Assembly: GCA_022560615.1 (NCBI GenBank)
Contig: JADFSR010000018.1
Span: 1-64,000 of the forward strand
From: Gemmatimonadota bacterium
GTDB taxonomy: Bacteria; Gemmatimonadota; Gemmatimonadetes; Longimicrobiales; Gaopeijiaceae
Direction: 5' to 3'
DNA: 64,000 nucleotides
The notes beneath the pieces are model-generated. The model saw only the letters and a list, made by a program, of their open reading frames with translations. It was not told the DNA's origin and did no database searches. Every line of letters begins with the position of its first letter. Position 1 is the stretch's first letter. A program made the translations under genes and the position numbers. Below are positions 49,732 to 61,176 of the stretch, piece after piece.

Positions 49732-49793
49732 GTCAAATCGCGGGAATGTGGTACTGTGGCCCAACGCTCGCCTCACCAGTCACGCCCACAGCC

Positions 49794-50162
49794 ATGTTCT
49801 TCAGGAAGCGAAAGCGCCCCGAGGCGCCGATCATCCATGCGGACGACTCTGACTTCACGCATTGCGTCGAAGAACAGCCGGGAGTCACCGTGGTGGACTT
49901 TTGGGCTCCGTGGTGCGGTCCGTGCCGCATGATGGAGCCGATCCTGGAAGAAATCGCCATCGAGCAGGCCGACGCGGGCGTCAGGGTCGTGAAGGTCAAC
50001 GTGGACGAAGCGCCCAAGACATCGAGCGACTTCGGGATCCGCTCAATTCCCACACTGCTGTTCTTTCAGGACGGCGAGCCGCTCTTCGAGATGGTGGGCA
50101 TGGTGCCCAAGCCGGTTCTAGAGCGCGAGCTGGCACAGCTCGTCAGGCCGGGCACCGCGTGA
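49794..50162 (+). CDS. trx: Thioredoxin
   Basis: 122 aa. VTVVDFWAPWCGPCRMMEPI has the redox-active WCGPC, followed by VRVVKVNVDEAPKTSSDFGI, the cis-Pro segment IRSIPTLLFFQDGEPLFEMV and a C-terminal helix VLERELAQLV. The basic N-terminal tail (FFRKRKRPEAP) is longer than in E. coli Trx. Cytosolic disulfide reductase that serves reductases, peroxidases and, possibly, the OsmC protein of this window. Confidence 0.94.
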   Translation: MFFRKRKRPEAPIIHADDSDFTHCVEEQPGVTVVDFWAPWCGPCRMMEPILEEIAIEQADAGVRVVKVNVDEAPKTSSDFGIRSIPTLLFFQDGEPLFEMVGMVPKPVLERELAQLVRPGTA

Positions 50163-50192
50163 GCTGACCGGTTCCCGATGCCCAGAGGCTTC

Positions 50193-51956
50193 CTAGCGTC
50201 CTGACACGCCCCCGCCCCGCCGCCGGTCCGAATACCCCTCCAGGGTGCCGTCGGGCATTACCATGATCGCGTGCGCGTCGCCCTGGTACCCACCGCGCTC
50301 CACCACCGTATGCCCGAGCTTCTCGAGCTCGGAGACGATGTCTGCTGAGAGGCCATCCACCTCGAAGTAGATCTGGTCCGGCAGGTGCTGGTGATGGAGA
50401 CGTGGGGCGTTGACGGCTTGCGCGACGTTCATGCCATAGTCGATCACGTTCGAGATCGTCTGGAAAACGGTGCTGATGATCGTCGGCCCGCCCGGTGTCC
50501 CGCTGACGAAGAAGAGATCCCCGGCGGGATCGAGTACGATGCTTGGGGACATCGATGACAGGGGACGCTTGCCTGGCTCGATCGCGTTCGCCTCCCCCTG
50601 AACGAGCCCGTACTGGTTCGGGAAGCCTGGCTTGGCGGCGAAGTTGTCCATCTCGTTGTTGAGTAGGAACCCCGCCCCGGAGACGGTCACCTTGCTGCCG
50701 TATCCGGAGTTGAGCGTCGTCGTCACCGCTACCGCGTTGCCGTCGGCATCCACAATCGAGTAGTGCGTGGTATGACCAGTCGTATCGGACATCGACAGGC
50801 CTGGTGCTACTTCTTCGGCGGGTGTCGCCCGATCCCGCCTGATCGTCGCCCGGCGCATGTCAGCATACTCCTGGCTGATCATTCTCTCCAGTGGGATTGC
50901 CCGGAAGTCGGGGTCGGCGAGCGCGCTGTTGCGGTCGGCGAAGGCGCGCTTCGATGCCTCGGCGTAGAGGTGGATCATGTCGCTCGACTGCCACCCCATC
51001 GAACCGAGTTTCCAACCCTCGAGGATGTTCCCGATCTCGGCCATCGTCGCTCCGCCGGAGGACGGTGGGTGCATCGAAACCACGGTGTAACCGCGGTAGT
51101 CGAAGCGCACAGGATCTCTCCAGACGGCTTCGTACTGCTGGAGGTCTTCGTGGTCGATGATCCCCCCGCCGCGCTTCATCTCGGCGACGAGGAGCTCCGC
51201 TGTGCGCCCGCGGTAGAACCCGTTAGGGCCTTTCTCCGCGATCCGCCGGAGGGTCTCCGCGAGATCCGGCTGTCTGAACGTCTCACCTACCTTGGGCGGT
51301 TCCCCTCCGGGTAGGAACGTGGCAGCCGAGCCCTCGAATGCGGACAGCGCGCGCTGCGCCCTACCCAGTGACTGAGCGAGAAACGCGTGCGTCGCGAAGC
51401 CGTCGGCGAGCTCGATCGCGGGCTGCACGAGCTCGGACCACTCGAGCGTCCCGAAGCGCTGGTGGGCCTCCCACATTCCGGCGGGAGTCCCGGGCACGCC
51501 CACCGAGAGATGTCCGACCGTCGAGCGACGGCCTACGTCACCGTGCTCGTCGAGGTACATGTCGCGCGTCGAGGCGAGTGGCGCCTTCTCACGGAAGTCG
51601 AGCGCCGCGCTCGTACCGTCGGCCATGCGCACGACCATGAAGCCTCCTCCGCCGATGTTGCCCGCGGTGGGATGCACCACAGCGAGCGCGAAGTGGGTCG
51701 CGATCGCGGCGTCCACGGCGTTTCCGCCTCGCTCCATGATCCCGATTCCCGCTTCGCTCGCCTGAAGCGCTCCCGAAGCCACGATACCGTTCTCGGCCCG
51801 TAGCGGCTCGATCTGCGCCGACCACGGCCATGCCGACGGGAACTCGATGCTCGCGCCGGACGAGGTGCTCGTCGATACGCCGCCGCAGCCGGCCACGACG
51901 AGGCACGCGCCGGCCATGAGGCCGAACCAAGAGCTATGTACGGCATTTCGATTCAT
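50193..51956 (-). CDS. ggt: Gamma-glutamyltransferase, exported lipoprotein
   Basis: 587 aa. Lipobox LVVAGCGG. Family features: SEAGIGIMERGGNAVDAAIA, NIGGGGFMVVRM, the autocleavage and nucleophile region GHTTHYSIVDADGNAVAVTT (Thr), NEMDNFAAKPG, SSMSPSIVLDPAGDLFFVSG and GTPGGPTIISTVFQTI. Hydrolyses or transfers the gamma-glutamyl group of glutathione and gamma-glutamyl peptides in the periplasm. Two chains form after self-cleavage before the Thr. ATG 51956 precedes the signal peptide; the longer frame upstream is Arg-rich and unlikely. Confidence 0.93.
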   Translation of the reverse strand: MNRNAVHSSWFGLMAGACLVVAGCGGVSTSTSSGASIEFPSAWPWSAQIEPLRAENGIVASGALQASEAGIGIMERGGNAVDAAIATHFALAVVHPTAGNIGGGGFMVVRMADGTSAALDFREKAPLASTRDMYLDEHGDVGRRSTVGHLSVGVPGTPAGMWEAHQRFGTLEWSELVQPAIELADGFATHAFLAQSLGRAQRALSAFEGSAATFLPGGEPPKVGETFRQPDLAETLRRIAEKGPNGFYRGRTAELLVAEMKRGGGIIDHEDLQQYEAVWRDPVRFDYRGYTVVSMHPPSSGGATMAEIGNILEGWKLGSMGWQSSDMIHLYAEASKRAFADRNSALADPDFRAIPLERMISQEYADMRRATIRRDRATPAEEVAPGLSMSDTTGHTTHYSIVDADGNAVAVTTTLNSGYGSKVTVSGAGFLLNNEMDNFAAKPGFPNQYGLVQGEANAIEPGKRPLSSMSPSIVLDPAGDLFFVSGTPGGPTIISTVFQTISNVIDYGMNVAQAVNAPRLHHQHLPDQIYFEVDGLSADIVSELEKLGHTVVERGGYQGDAHAIMVMPDGTLEGYSDRRRGGGVSGR

Positions 51957-52154
51957 GAGACCCCCGCTCAATCGTGACCCCCTGCCGTCGACCGGCGGGG
52001 TGGGGGAGAATGGAAGCGTGATCGGCGGCAGGCAAATGGGGCGACGACGCCTTGCCGCTCCCGTTCCAGGTCGGCAAGCTCTTGCGTGCGTTGGAATCGC
52101 GCATCGGGCCAACCGTCCATTTTGACAAGACCGCACCCCGCCGCCCGCGAGTGC

Positions 52155-54380
<2,226 letters not shown>

Positions 54381-54389
54381 CTGAGAGCT

Positions 54390-55499
54390 ATGAAAGCACC
54401 CTCTCTCACGCTCGGAATCGAAGAGGAGTACCAGATCGTCGACCCTGAGACCGGCGAGCTGAAATCCTTTATCACACAGATCCTCAAGGACGGACGTATT
54501 ACCGTCGAGGATATCAAGCCCGAGCTGCATCAGTCCGTCGTCGAGGTCGGCAGCACGGTGTGCCAAACCCCCACGGAGATCCGCTCGGAGATCGTCCGAC
54601 TCCGGCGCGCGGTCATGGACCTGGCGGCCAAGGACGGTCTCAAGATCCTCGCTGCCGGGACTCATCCCTTCTCTTCGTGGATGGATCAGGAGATCACGCC
54701 GCTCGAACGCTACCAGGGGGTGGAGCAGGACCTCCAGGATCTCGCGCGAAAGAATCTGATCTTCGGCATGCACGTGCACGTCGGGATCGAGGATCCGGAG
54801 TTCCTGATCGACGCCATGAAAGTGTCGCGGTACTTCCTGCCGCACATCCTCGCGCTCTCGACCAGCTCGCCCTTCTGGATCGGCCGCCAGACCGGGTTGA
54901 AGTCATACCGGAGCGTGCTGTGGCGCAACTTTCCACGCACGGGTGTGCCGCCGACGTTCGAGACGTTTGCGGACTACGAGAAGATCGTGCGCATGCTCGT
55001 CAACGCGAACGCGATTCCCGACGCATCGAAGATCTGGTGGGACATACGGCCCCACCATCTCTACCCGACGCTCGAGTTCCGGCTGTGCGACATGTGCACG
55101 CGGGTCGACGAGGCGGTGTGCATTGCGGCGATCTTCCAGGCGCTCGTCGCCAAGCTCTGGAGGCTGCGTCGCGACAACATGACGTTCCGCGTTTATCCGC
55201 TCACGCTCATCGAAGAGAACAAGTGGCGGGCGGTTCGCTATGGCGTCGACGGCAACCTGCTCGATCTCGGCCAAGAGGCCGAGCGGCCCGCTCGGCAGGT
55301 GATCCGGGAGTTCCTCGACTGGTTCCTCACGGATGTCGTGGACGAGCTCGGGAGTCGGGAGCAGATCGAGTACGCGTTCAAGATCCTCGAGGAGGGCACG
55401 AGCGCCGACCGGCAGCTCGCGACGTTCGCAGAGACCGGAGATCTCAAGGCGGTCGTGGACCAATTGGTGCTCGAGACGGCAGAGGGCGTCGACCCCTAG
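54390..55499 (+). CDS. ybdK: YbdK-type carboxylate-amine ligase
   Basis: 369 aa. The glutamate-cysteine ligase 2 family pattern is [93 protein letters not shown] and [20 protein letters not shown]. The ATP and metal residues (IEEEY, HVHVG, EFRLCD) are intact. These ligases join an amino acid to another carboxylate; some act as weak gamma-glutamylcysteine synthetase. The gene follows icd by 9 bp. With ggt nearby on the opposite strand, a gamma-glutamyl-peptide theme is possible. Confidence 0.92.
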   Translation: MKAPSLTLGIEEEYQIVDPETGELKSFITQILKDGRITVEDIKPELHQSVVEVGSTVCQTPTEIRSEIVRLRRAVMDLAAKDGLKILAAGTHPFSSWMDQEITPLERYQGVEQDLQDLARKNLIFGMHVHVGIEDPEFLIDAMKVSRYFLPHILALSTSSPFWIGRQTGLKSYRSVLWRNFPRTGVPPTFETFADYEKIVRMLVNANAIPDASKIWWDIRPHHLYPTLEFRLCDMCTRVDEAVCIAAIFQALVAKLWRLRRDNMTFRVYPLTLIEENKWRAVRYGVDGNLLDLGQEAERPARQVIREFLDWFLTDVVDELGSREQIEYAFKILEEGTSADRQLATFAETGDLKAVVDQLVLETAEGVDP

Positions 55500-55591
55500 A
55501 AAACCTCCGTAAAAGGATGGAACGAAGCGGCGAATCTCGTGAACTAAGGGTCGCCATTCACCCCACAGGTTCCGCGAGCCAAGGCGACCCC

Positions 55592-57073
55592 ATGCAGCTT
55601 CGTTACGTCGACTCGGACCCGCTGTCGCATGCCACGCCGCTGTTGGCCGTCGGCATCGTCAAAGGGGCCGTCGACGCGGAAGGGTCGCTGGGGCAGTTGG
55701 ACGAAGTCCTGAAGGGGGCCCTCCGTCGGGCGCTGGGCTCAAGCGACATGAGGGGACGTTCGAAGGACGAGGTCGTCCTGTACGGCACCGAGGTTGGTCC
55801 GGAGCGCGTGCTCTTGCTCGGGATCGGTGCCGCTGATGAGGTCGATGGCGAGGCGGTGCGCCGCTTCGGCGCTCGGGCGGTTCGCGTTGCCGAGCGCCTC
55901 GGAATCAACTCCCTGAGCCTGTCATTGGATGGTCTGGGGCAAGTCGATGACGACACGGCAGCTCAGGCTGCGGCCGAGGGAGCGGCGCTCGCCGCGTGGA
56001 AGTTTCGCGAGCTGAAGAGTGGCGACGAGGACGACGACGAAGACGTTACCGCCGTTGACGTGCTCGGGGGTGGTGAGCGTGCTGCGGACTCCGTGGCGCT
56101 TGGCGCTACGATCGGAGCGGCCGAGAACCTCGCACGCACGTTGCAGTCGAGGCCGGGCAACGTCGCGACGCCGTCGCACATCGCCGCCGAAGCCCAGCGG
56201 ATCGGCGAGGACGCGGGCCTGGAAGTCACGGTGTTCGACGAGGCACGAATTCGGGAAGAGGGCATGCACGCGATCCTCGCGGTCTCGCGGGGGTCCGAGG
56301 AGGAAGCCCGGTTCATCATCATGGAGCACAAAGGTGGAGCCGAAGGCGAGGCTCCCCTGGTATTGGTGGGGAAGGGCCTGTCGTTCGACGCGGGTGGAAT
56401 TTCGTTGAAGCCGCCCGGGGGCATGGAGGACATGAAGTTCGACATGTCCGGTGGCGCGGCAGTTATCGGTGCGATGCAGGCGATCGCGCTTCTGGGGCTG
56501 AAGGTGAACGTCGTCGGCATCGTGCCGTCGTCGGAGAATCTGCCGTCGGGCACCGCGCTGAAGCCGGGTGACGTCATCGACACGCTCGCGGGCAAGACCG
56601 TCGAAGTGATCGACACCGACGCCGAGGGGCGCCTCATCCTCGCGGATGCCCTGACGTACGGCGCTCGCCTGAATCCGGCGGCGATGGTCGACTGTGCCAC
56701 GCTCACCGGTGCCGTAGTGATCGCGCTGGGCAACCATGCCGCGGCGGTCTTGGGGAACGACGAAGGCGTCGTCGACGAGCTGATCGCAGCTGGCTCGGAG
56801 TCCGGGGAGCGGTGTTGGCCGCTGCCGCTCTGGAAGGAGTACCGAAAGCAACTCGACAGTGAGACCGCCGACCTGAAGAACGTCGGCGGGCGTCCGGGCG
56901 GCTCGATCACCGCGGCGTGCTTTCTGTCCGAGTTCGTGGGTGATGCCGCGTGGGCGCACCTGGACATCGCGGGCACCGCCTACGGGGATGGCAAGCTCCC
57001 GTATCAGCGAAAAGGCGGGTACGGATTCCCGACCCGGCTACTCGTGCAATGGGTCCGGAGTCGCGCCGGGTGA
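55592..57073 (+). CDS. pepA: Leucyl aminopeptidase (M17)
   Basis: 493 aa. The N-terminal regulatory/macro-like domain (LRYVDSDPLSHATPLLAVGI, VLLLGIGAADE) precedes the catalytic domain: VLVGKGLSFDAGGISLKPPG (Lys and Asp ligands), MEDMKFDMSGGAAVIGAM (Asp ligands), VIDTDAEGRLILADAL (Asp/Glu and catalytic Arg) and VDCATLTGAVVIALGN. The usual NTDAEGRL is DTDAEGRL here. Two-metal cytosolic aminopeptidase. First gene of the cluster that leads to dnaB; its stop overlaps the start of the next gene by GTGA. Confidence 0.95.
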   Translation: MQLRYVDSDPLSHATPLLAVGIVKGAVDAEGSLGQLDEVLKGALRRALGSSDMRGRSKDEVVLYGTEVGPERVLLLGIGAADEVDGEAVRRFGARAVRVAERLGINSLSLSLDGLGQVDDDTAAQAAAEGAALAAWKFRELKSGDEDDDEDVTAVDVLGGGERAADSVALGATIGAAENLARTLQSRPGNVATPSHIAAEAQRIGEDAGLEVTVFDEARIREEGMHAILAVSRGSEEEARFIIMEHKGGAEGEAPLVLVGKGLSFDAGGISLKPPGGMEDMKFDMSGGAAVIGAMQAIALLGLKVNVVGIVPSSENLPSGTALKPGDVIDTLAGKTVEVIDTDAEGRLILADALTYGARLNPAAMVDCATLTGAVVIALGNHAAAVLGNDEGVVDELIAAGSESGERCWPLPLWKEYRKQLDSETADLKNVGGRPGGSITAACFLSEFVGDAAWAHLDIAGTAYGDGKLPYQRKGGYGFPTRLLVQWVRSRAG

Positions 57074-58998
57074 CCGACTCGTGCGGACCGCTCCTCGCGC
57101 CCCGGTCCCCGTCGCGGGTCGGGGCGTTCCTGCGTTCCCTCACGGTGGCGCTCTCACTGTTCCCGCTCGCCCCTCTGTCGGGGCAGGAGCCGCCGGACTC
57201 GCTCGTCGCGCCACCGGACAGCACGGTCGTCGACTCGCTGGCGCTTGGGGCGCTGCCAGACAGCGTGTCGGCAGACACGATCTTCTACAATTTGCCGCGC
57301 TTCGAGGGCGAGGTGCCGGACGGGTGGGGAACCGGCGTCTGGTCGTGGGACCATCGCGGCATCATGGTGTCCGGAGCGAACACTCTCGCAGAGCTGGTGG
57401 CCGAGATCCCCGGCTTGATCGTGCTGGCCGCAGGCGACTACGGCACCCCGTTGGCGATCAGCGCCTTTGGCTCAGGAGGCGGTGGCGTCAGGGTGTTCCG
57501 CGACGGCTTTGAGCTATCCCCGCTCGAGGGCGGGGTCGTCGATCTGGCGCGGATCGGGCTCGCCGGCATCCGGCGTGTTCGACTCGAACGCGGCATGGGC
57601 CAGTTGCGGCTCGAGTTGTGGTCGCTGGAACACGACGACGGGCGGCCCTACTCGCTTGTAGAGGCGGGTACCGGTGACCTCGGTACGAACATCTTCCGTG
57701 GCACCTTTGCCGATCCCACGGCTCTGGGTGGCAGCGTGGGGCTTGGCCTGGAGCGCGTCGATACCCGCGGGCCTCGTGGACAAGAAAAGGGCAACCGGAC
57801 GGGAAGCTGGCTCCGATATCAGTTGCATCGGGGCGACGATGCCGGGTTGGCCTTCGACTTCCGAACCATGGGCACTGAGTCCGAACTATCCGACTTCGCG
57901 TCTCCGATCACTCGTACCGACTGGGCGCTGAGAGGGCGCGTGCGCCTCGCCGAAGGCGTGGTGGGCGAGGCGTACACCGGCAAGTCGTCGCACAAGGTGG
58001 ACGACGTCCGGGAGGCGTACGAGCTGGAGGGAGGAAGCCGGAGCCAGCGCGGGCTCCGTCTCGGACTCAGCCGCTCGGGCCTATGGGCACGCGGGGAATA
58101 CCGGCGTTTCGGCGGAGACGACTTGCCCGCAAGCCGCATCGATCTGACCGGCGGTGCGAGTCGGCCAGGCGTGGGAGGTGTCTCGGCGGACCTGGCACGG
58201 GGATCGTGGGCCGACAAATCGACGTCGAGCACGCGTGTGCGCGCGTGGACCGAGCCGCTGCTGGGTGTCGTCTCACTCTTCGGCTCCTGGGAGTCGGGCA
58301 CGTACGGATCGCGCACGATGCCGCTGCTCGACGTTGTGCCTCCTCCCGATTCAACCGCGGACGAGGGAGCCGACCTCCCCGAAGCCGAAGAGGACGTCAC
58401 CCCCGGGCCACTCTTCGGAATCACGGACCGGCGCGCCACGAGACTCGGTGCGGCATTGTCCTGGCGTGGTGTTTCTCTGTCGGGTGCGGTGCTCGAGGTC
58501 GAGTCGGACTCGCTCATCCCGCTCGGGATCGAGCCGGACCGGGGTTCACCGTTCTTGGCGGGCACCCAGCGGGCGGGGTGGGAAGTGTGGGGTAGGATCC
58601 CAACATTCTGGAAAAGCCTGCGCCTCGAAGGCTCGCTGCAGCAGTGGGACGAGCCCGGTCCGTACCTGCCGGAACAGATCTACAGAGGTGCGCTCGTCTT
58701 CCACCGTACCTATCTCGAGACCGAGAACTTCGAGCTCTGGTGGAAGATCGGCGTGCGCGGGAACAGCCCGATGAGCGTGCACATACTCGGTGAGGAAGAC
58801 GAAGAGGGCCTGCGCTCGCTCGAGATAGTGCCTTTTTACCAGAACTGGTACGGGCGCATCCAGATCCGCATCGTCACGGTCCAGATCTTCATCGGGTGGG
58901 ACAACTTCATCCGCCGGCGGAACCTGCAGAGCTTCCCGGGGCGTGTGCTGCCCATTACCCGCACCTGGTACGGCCTACGCTGGACGATGTGGAACTGA
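57070..58998 (+). CDS. Outer-membrane protein with TonB-dependent receptor plug domain
   Basis: 642 aa. GTG start overlapping pepA. Signal peptide FLRSLTVALSLFPLAPLSGQ. The plug domain is seen at about residues 95-185: VSGANTLAELVAEIPGLIVL, GDYGTPLAISAFGSGGGGVR, VFRDGFELSPLEGGVVDL. The remainder is barrel-like beta sequence to a C-terminal WTMWN. The barrel is shorter than the usual about 600-residue TonB receptor barrel, and no TonB box is obvious. A similar gene sits at this operon position in other members of the phylum (from memory). Role: ligand uptake or secretion through the outer membrane, substrate unknown. A GPES-containing start at 57049 is possible. Confidence 0.8.
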   Translation: MTDSCGPLLAPRSPSRVGAFLRSLTVALSLFPLAPLSGQEPPDSLVAPPDSTVVDSLALGALPDSVSADTIFYNLPRFEGEVPDGWGTGVWSWDHRGIMVSGANTLAELVAEIPGLIVLAAGDYGTPLAISAFGSGGGGVRVFRDGFELSPLEGGVVDLARIGLAGIRRVRLERGMGQLRLELWSLEHDDGRPYSLVEAGTGDLGTNIFRGTFADPTALGGSVGLGLERVDTRGPRGQEKGNRTGSWLRYQLHRGDDAGLAFDFRTMGTESELSDFASPITRTDWALRGRVRLAEGVVGEAYTGKSSHKVDDVREAYELEGGSRSQRGLRLGLSRSGLWARGEYRRFGGDDLPASRIDLTGGASRPGVGGVSADLARGSWADKSTSSTRVRAWTEPLLGVVSLFGSWESGTYGSRTMPLLDVVPPPDSTADEGADLPEAEEDVTPGPLFGITDRRATRLGAALSWRGVSLSGAVLEVESDSLIPLGIEPDRGSPFLAGTQRAGWEVWGRIPTFWKSLRLEGSLQQWDEPGPYLPEQIYRGALVFHRTYLETENFELWWKIGVRGNSPMSVHILGEEDEEGLRSLEIVPFYQNWYGRIQIRIVTVQIFIGWDNFIRRRNLQSFPGRVLPITRTWYGLRWTMWN

Positions 58999-59039
58999 GC
59001 CTACAGGCGTTACCTTTTTCGGCTCTGCGGAGGTCGCCC

Positions 59040-59927
59040 ATGATCCGGAGTATGACCGGGTACGGAGAGGCCGAGCGGGAATCACCCGCGGGTCGTTTGA
59101 GGCTGGAGGTGAAGACGGTCAATCACCGCTTCTTCAATACCAGCATCAAGACACCATCCGGCTTCGACAAATTCGAACGTGAGATCGCTGAAGCGCTGAA
59201 ACGGCATCTTTCGCGGGGCCACGTCAGCGCGTTCTTGACGATCGACCGTTCCGCGACGGAAAGCGGCACGGCACGGCAGATCGACCTCGATCGCGCGCGG
59301 CAGATTCGCGCGTCGCTCGAGTCCCTTCGGTCTGAGCTCGGCGTGCCGGGCGAAGTCGATTTGGGAATGCTAGCGCGCTTCGACGACCTGTTCCGGGCGC
59401 CTGAGCAGGATCGGACAGAGGGCGTCGATGCGGAACTGGTCCGATCGCTTGCAGAGGACGCAGGACGGTCCGTGCGATCCCTTCGCGAAGCTGAGGGCGC
59501 ACGGCTACGCGCAGATCTCGAGGGGCGTCTTTCGGCGATGGCTGAGGCGCTCGACCGAGTGGAAACGCGAGCCCCGGAACGGCTCGTGACGGAGCGGGAC
59601 CGACTGAGGGAGGCGGTGAAGGAGCTTTCCGAGCAGGTTCCGGTCGACGAGGACCGTCTGGCGCGCGAAATCGCCTACCTGGCGGAGAGGTGGGACATCA
59701 ACGAGGAGCTGGTGCGCCTCCGTTCGCATATCGGGCTGTTCCAAGAGGCGCTTTCCGCCGACGGCGAGGAGCCCGTTGGGAAGCGGCTCGGCTTTCTCGT
59801 GCAGGAGATGCACCGCGAAGTGAATACGATCGGATCGAAAGCGAACGACTCCGAGATCTCGCACGACTCCGTGAGACTCAAGGAGGAGGTCGAGCGGATT
59901 CGCGAGCAAGTCGAGAACATCGAGTGA
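59040..59927 (+). CDS. yicC: YicC-family endoribonuclease
   Basis: 295 aa. N-terminal signature MIRSMTGYGEAE, then EVKTVNHRFFNTSIKTP and FEREIAEALKRHLSRGHVSA. The C-terminal DUF1732 part reads DEDRLAREIAYLAERWDINE, ELVRLRSHIGLFQEAL, VGKRLGFLVQEMHREVNTIG and SKANDSEISHDSVRLKEEVE. YicC proteins are endoribonucleases linked to stationary-phase and stress growth. Stop overlaps the gmk start (GTGA), the usual partner. Confidence 0.95.
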   Translation: MIRSMTGYGEAERESPAGRLRLEVKTVNHRFFNTSIKTPSGFDKFEREIAEALKRHLSRGHVSAFLTIDRSATESGTARQIDLDRARQIRASLESLRSELGVPGEVDLGMLARFDDLFRAPEQDRTEGVDAELVRSLAEDAGRSVRSLREAEGARLRADLEGRLSAMAEALDRVETRAPERLVTERDRLREAVKELSEQVPVDEDRLAREIAYLAERWDINEELVRLRSHIGLFQEALSADGEEPVGKRLGFLVQEMHREVNTIGSKANDSEISHDSVRLKEEVERIREQVENIE

Positions 59928-60577
59928 CGCGTGCGGCGCCCGTGGTTTTGTCCGCACCGAGCGGTGCTGGCAAGACAACCCTCGCCCGGCGGCTCGTCGA
60001 CGCTTCGGACCGGTTCGTTTTCTCGATCTCCGCGACGACGCGCGCGCCTCGAGAGGACGAGAAGGACGGGGTCGACTATTTTTTCGTGAGCGAGCGCGAG
60101 TTCGAGGCGATGATCGACGCCGGAGATCTCGTAGAATGGGCCACTGTGCACGGGCGTTTTTACGGGACGCCGCGCGCAGCCCTTGAGGCAGCGGCCTCGC
60201 GAGGTGAACATGTAGTGCTGGACATCGACGTGCAGGGAGCACGTCAGATCCGAGATTCGGTCCCTGACGCGAGATTGATCTTCGTCCTACCACCGTCGGT
60301 TGCGGAGTTGATGAAGCGGCTGACGGGGCGAGGGACGGAAGGAGCACGGGAGGTGGAGCTGCGGCTGCGGTCCGCGCTAGACGAGTTGCAGGCCGCATCC
60401 GAGTTCGACCATCGCGTGGTGAACGACGACCTCGATCGGTGCCTAGAAGAGATCGAGGAGATCGTGACGGGGAAGCAAGGAGATGAGGTCCAAGCCGTTC
60501 CCTTGGAGAACATCGATGTGCTTCGCACAGGTATCGCGCGGATCCTCGAAGAAGAGTACGAGAACGTGGGCAACTAG
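59924..60577 (+). CDS. gmk: Guanylate kinase
   Basis: 217 aa. P-loop LSAPSGAGKTTLARRL, the GMP-binding set SISATTRAPREDEKDGVDYF and FVSEREFEAMIDAGDLVEWA, HGRFYGTP, then EHVVLDIDVQGARQIRDSVP and lid Arg residues. Phosphorylates GMP to GDP with ATP. GTG start in overlap with yicC. The order yicC-gmk-rpoZ-coaBC is common in bacteria. Confidence 0.95.
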   Translation: MTRAAPVVLSAPSGAGKTTLARRLVDASDRFVFSISATTRAPREDEKDGVDYFFVSEREFEAMIDAGDLVEWATVHGRFYGTPRAALEAAASRGEHVVLDIDVQGARQIRDSVPDARLIFVLPPSVAELMKRLTGRGTEGAREVELRLRSALDELQAASEFDHRVVNDDLDRCLEEIEEIVTGKQGDEVQAVPLENIDVLRTGIARILEEEYENVGN

Positions 60578-60598
60578 TAGGTAACTACAGGAGTAGAT

Positions 60599-60829
60599 AT
60601 GAGGGTCTTTACGCCCGACGAAGTCGCCATCGGTACCGAGAGTAAGTACCTCGGTGTGCTTGTCGCCGCGAAATACGCGAGAGAGCTCAACACGCTTCCA
60701 CGTGAATCCATGCCGCTCGGCGAAGAAAAGAAGCTCACAACCCGCGCCCTCGAGGCGTTGACCTCTGGACAGATCGAGTTCCGCTTGGTGAAGCGCCGCC
60801 AGGGCGAGGGCCTCCCGACGACCTCCTGA
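60599..60829 (+). CDS. rpoZ: RNA polymerase omega subunit
   Basis: 76 aa, ATG with TACAGGAGTAGAT upstream. MRVFTPDEVAIGTESKYLGV, LVAAKYARELNTLP and KKLTTRALEALTSGQIEF match the RpoZ core (AaxRAReLN..., KplTxALeEl). Omega helps assembly of beta-prime in RNA polymerase. The MTR start of E. coli omega is replaced, but position and fold support the call. It lies 21 bp after gmk; the next gene in the cluster, coaBC, is pushed away by a palindromic element. Confidence 0.93.
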   Translation: MRVFTPDEVAIGTESKYLGVLVAAKYARELNTLPRESMPLGEEKKLTTRALEALTSGQIEFRLVKRRQGEGLPTTS

Positions 60830-60852
60830 CCGGATCCGGCTGAGGAAGCCAC

Positions 60853-61173
60853 CTAGCAGCCCGTGGTAGAAGTACAGTGGGCCGCCACCCGCAAGCGGGT
60901 ACCCGGGGGTCTCGCGAGGTCAATAGTAGGAAGGACGACGAGTCGTAGCCGTAGCGGGCACCGCCGCGAAGCGGTGGTCGCGCCCAACACCGAGTGTGAC
61001 AATACTACTGGTTCGTGGGTTACGGTGGCACGGCCCCATCTCCGTCGTTGGCGCTCCTACGACGTAGCGACGGCTATGGCGTCGTCGCACCGCGACCCAC
61101 GCATTGCGACGGGTGCCCTCTGGGGCCGTGGCACCGTAACGCGGCCCGCTGTACTTCTACCACGGGCTGCTAG
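60853..61173. repeat. 321-bp palindromic element with 33-bp terminal inverted repeats (MITE-like)
   Basis: The left end CTAGCAGCCCGTGGTAGAAG and following bases (60853-60885) is the reverse complement of 61141-61173 with one mismatch. Inside are nested complementary blocks: the hairpin ACCCGC-AA-GCGGGT (60887-60900), CACCGCCGCGAAGCGGTG, and a 19-bp pair (GTTACGGTGGCACGGCCCC and its complement with one mismatch next to the right end). There is no convincing open frame. It ends 3 bp before the coaBC start codon and takes the place of that gene's ribosome-binding site. It looks like a non-autonomous insertion or a structured RNA; no clear target-site duplication was seen. Confidence 0.85.
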
Positions 61174-61176
61174 AGT

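Noticed and set aside
54560-55591. Long N-terminal extension of PepA in the same frame
   Set aside because: It is antisense-like Arg-rich sequence overlapping the YbdK-type gene in another frame; the M17 family starts near 55592.
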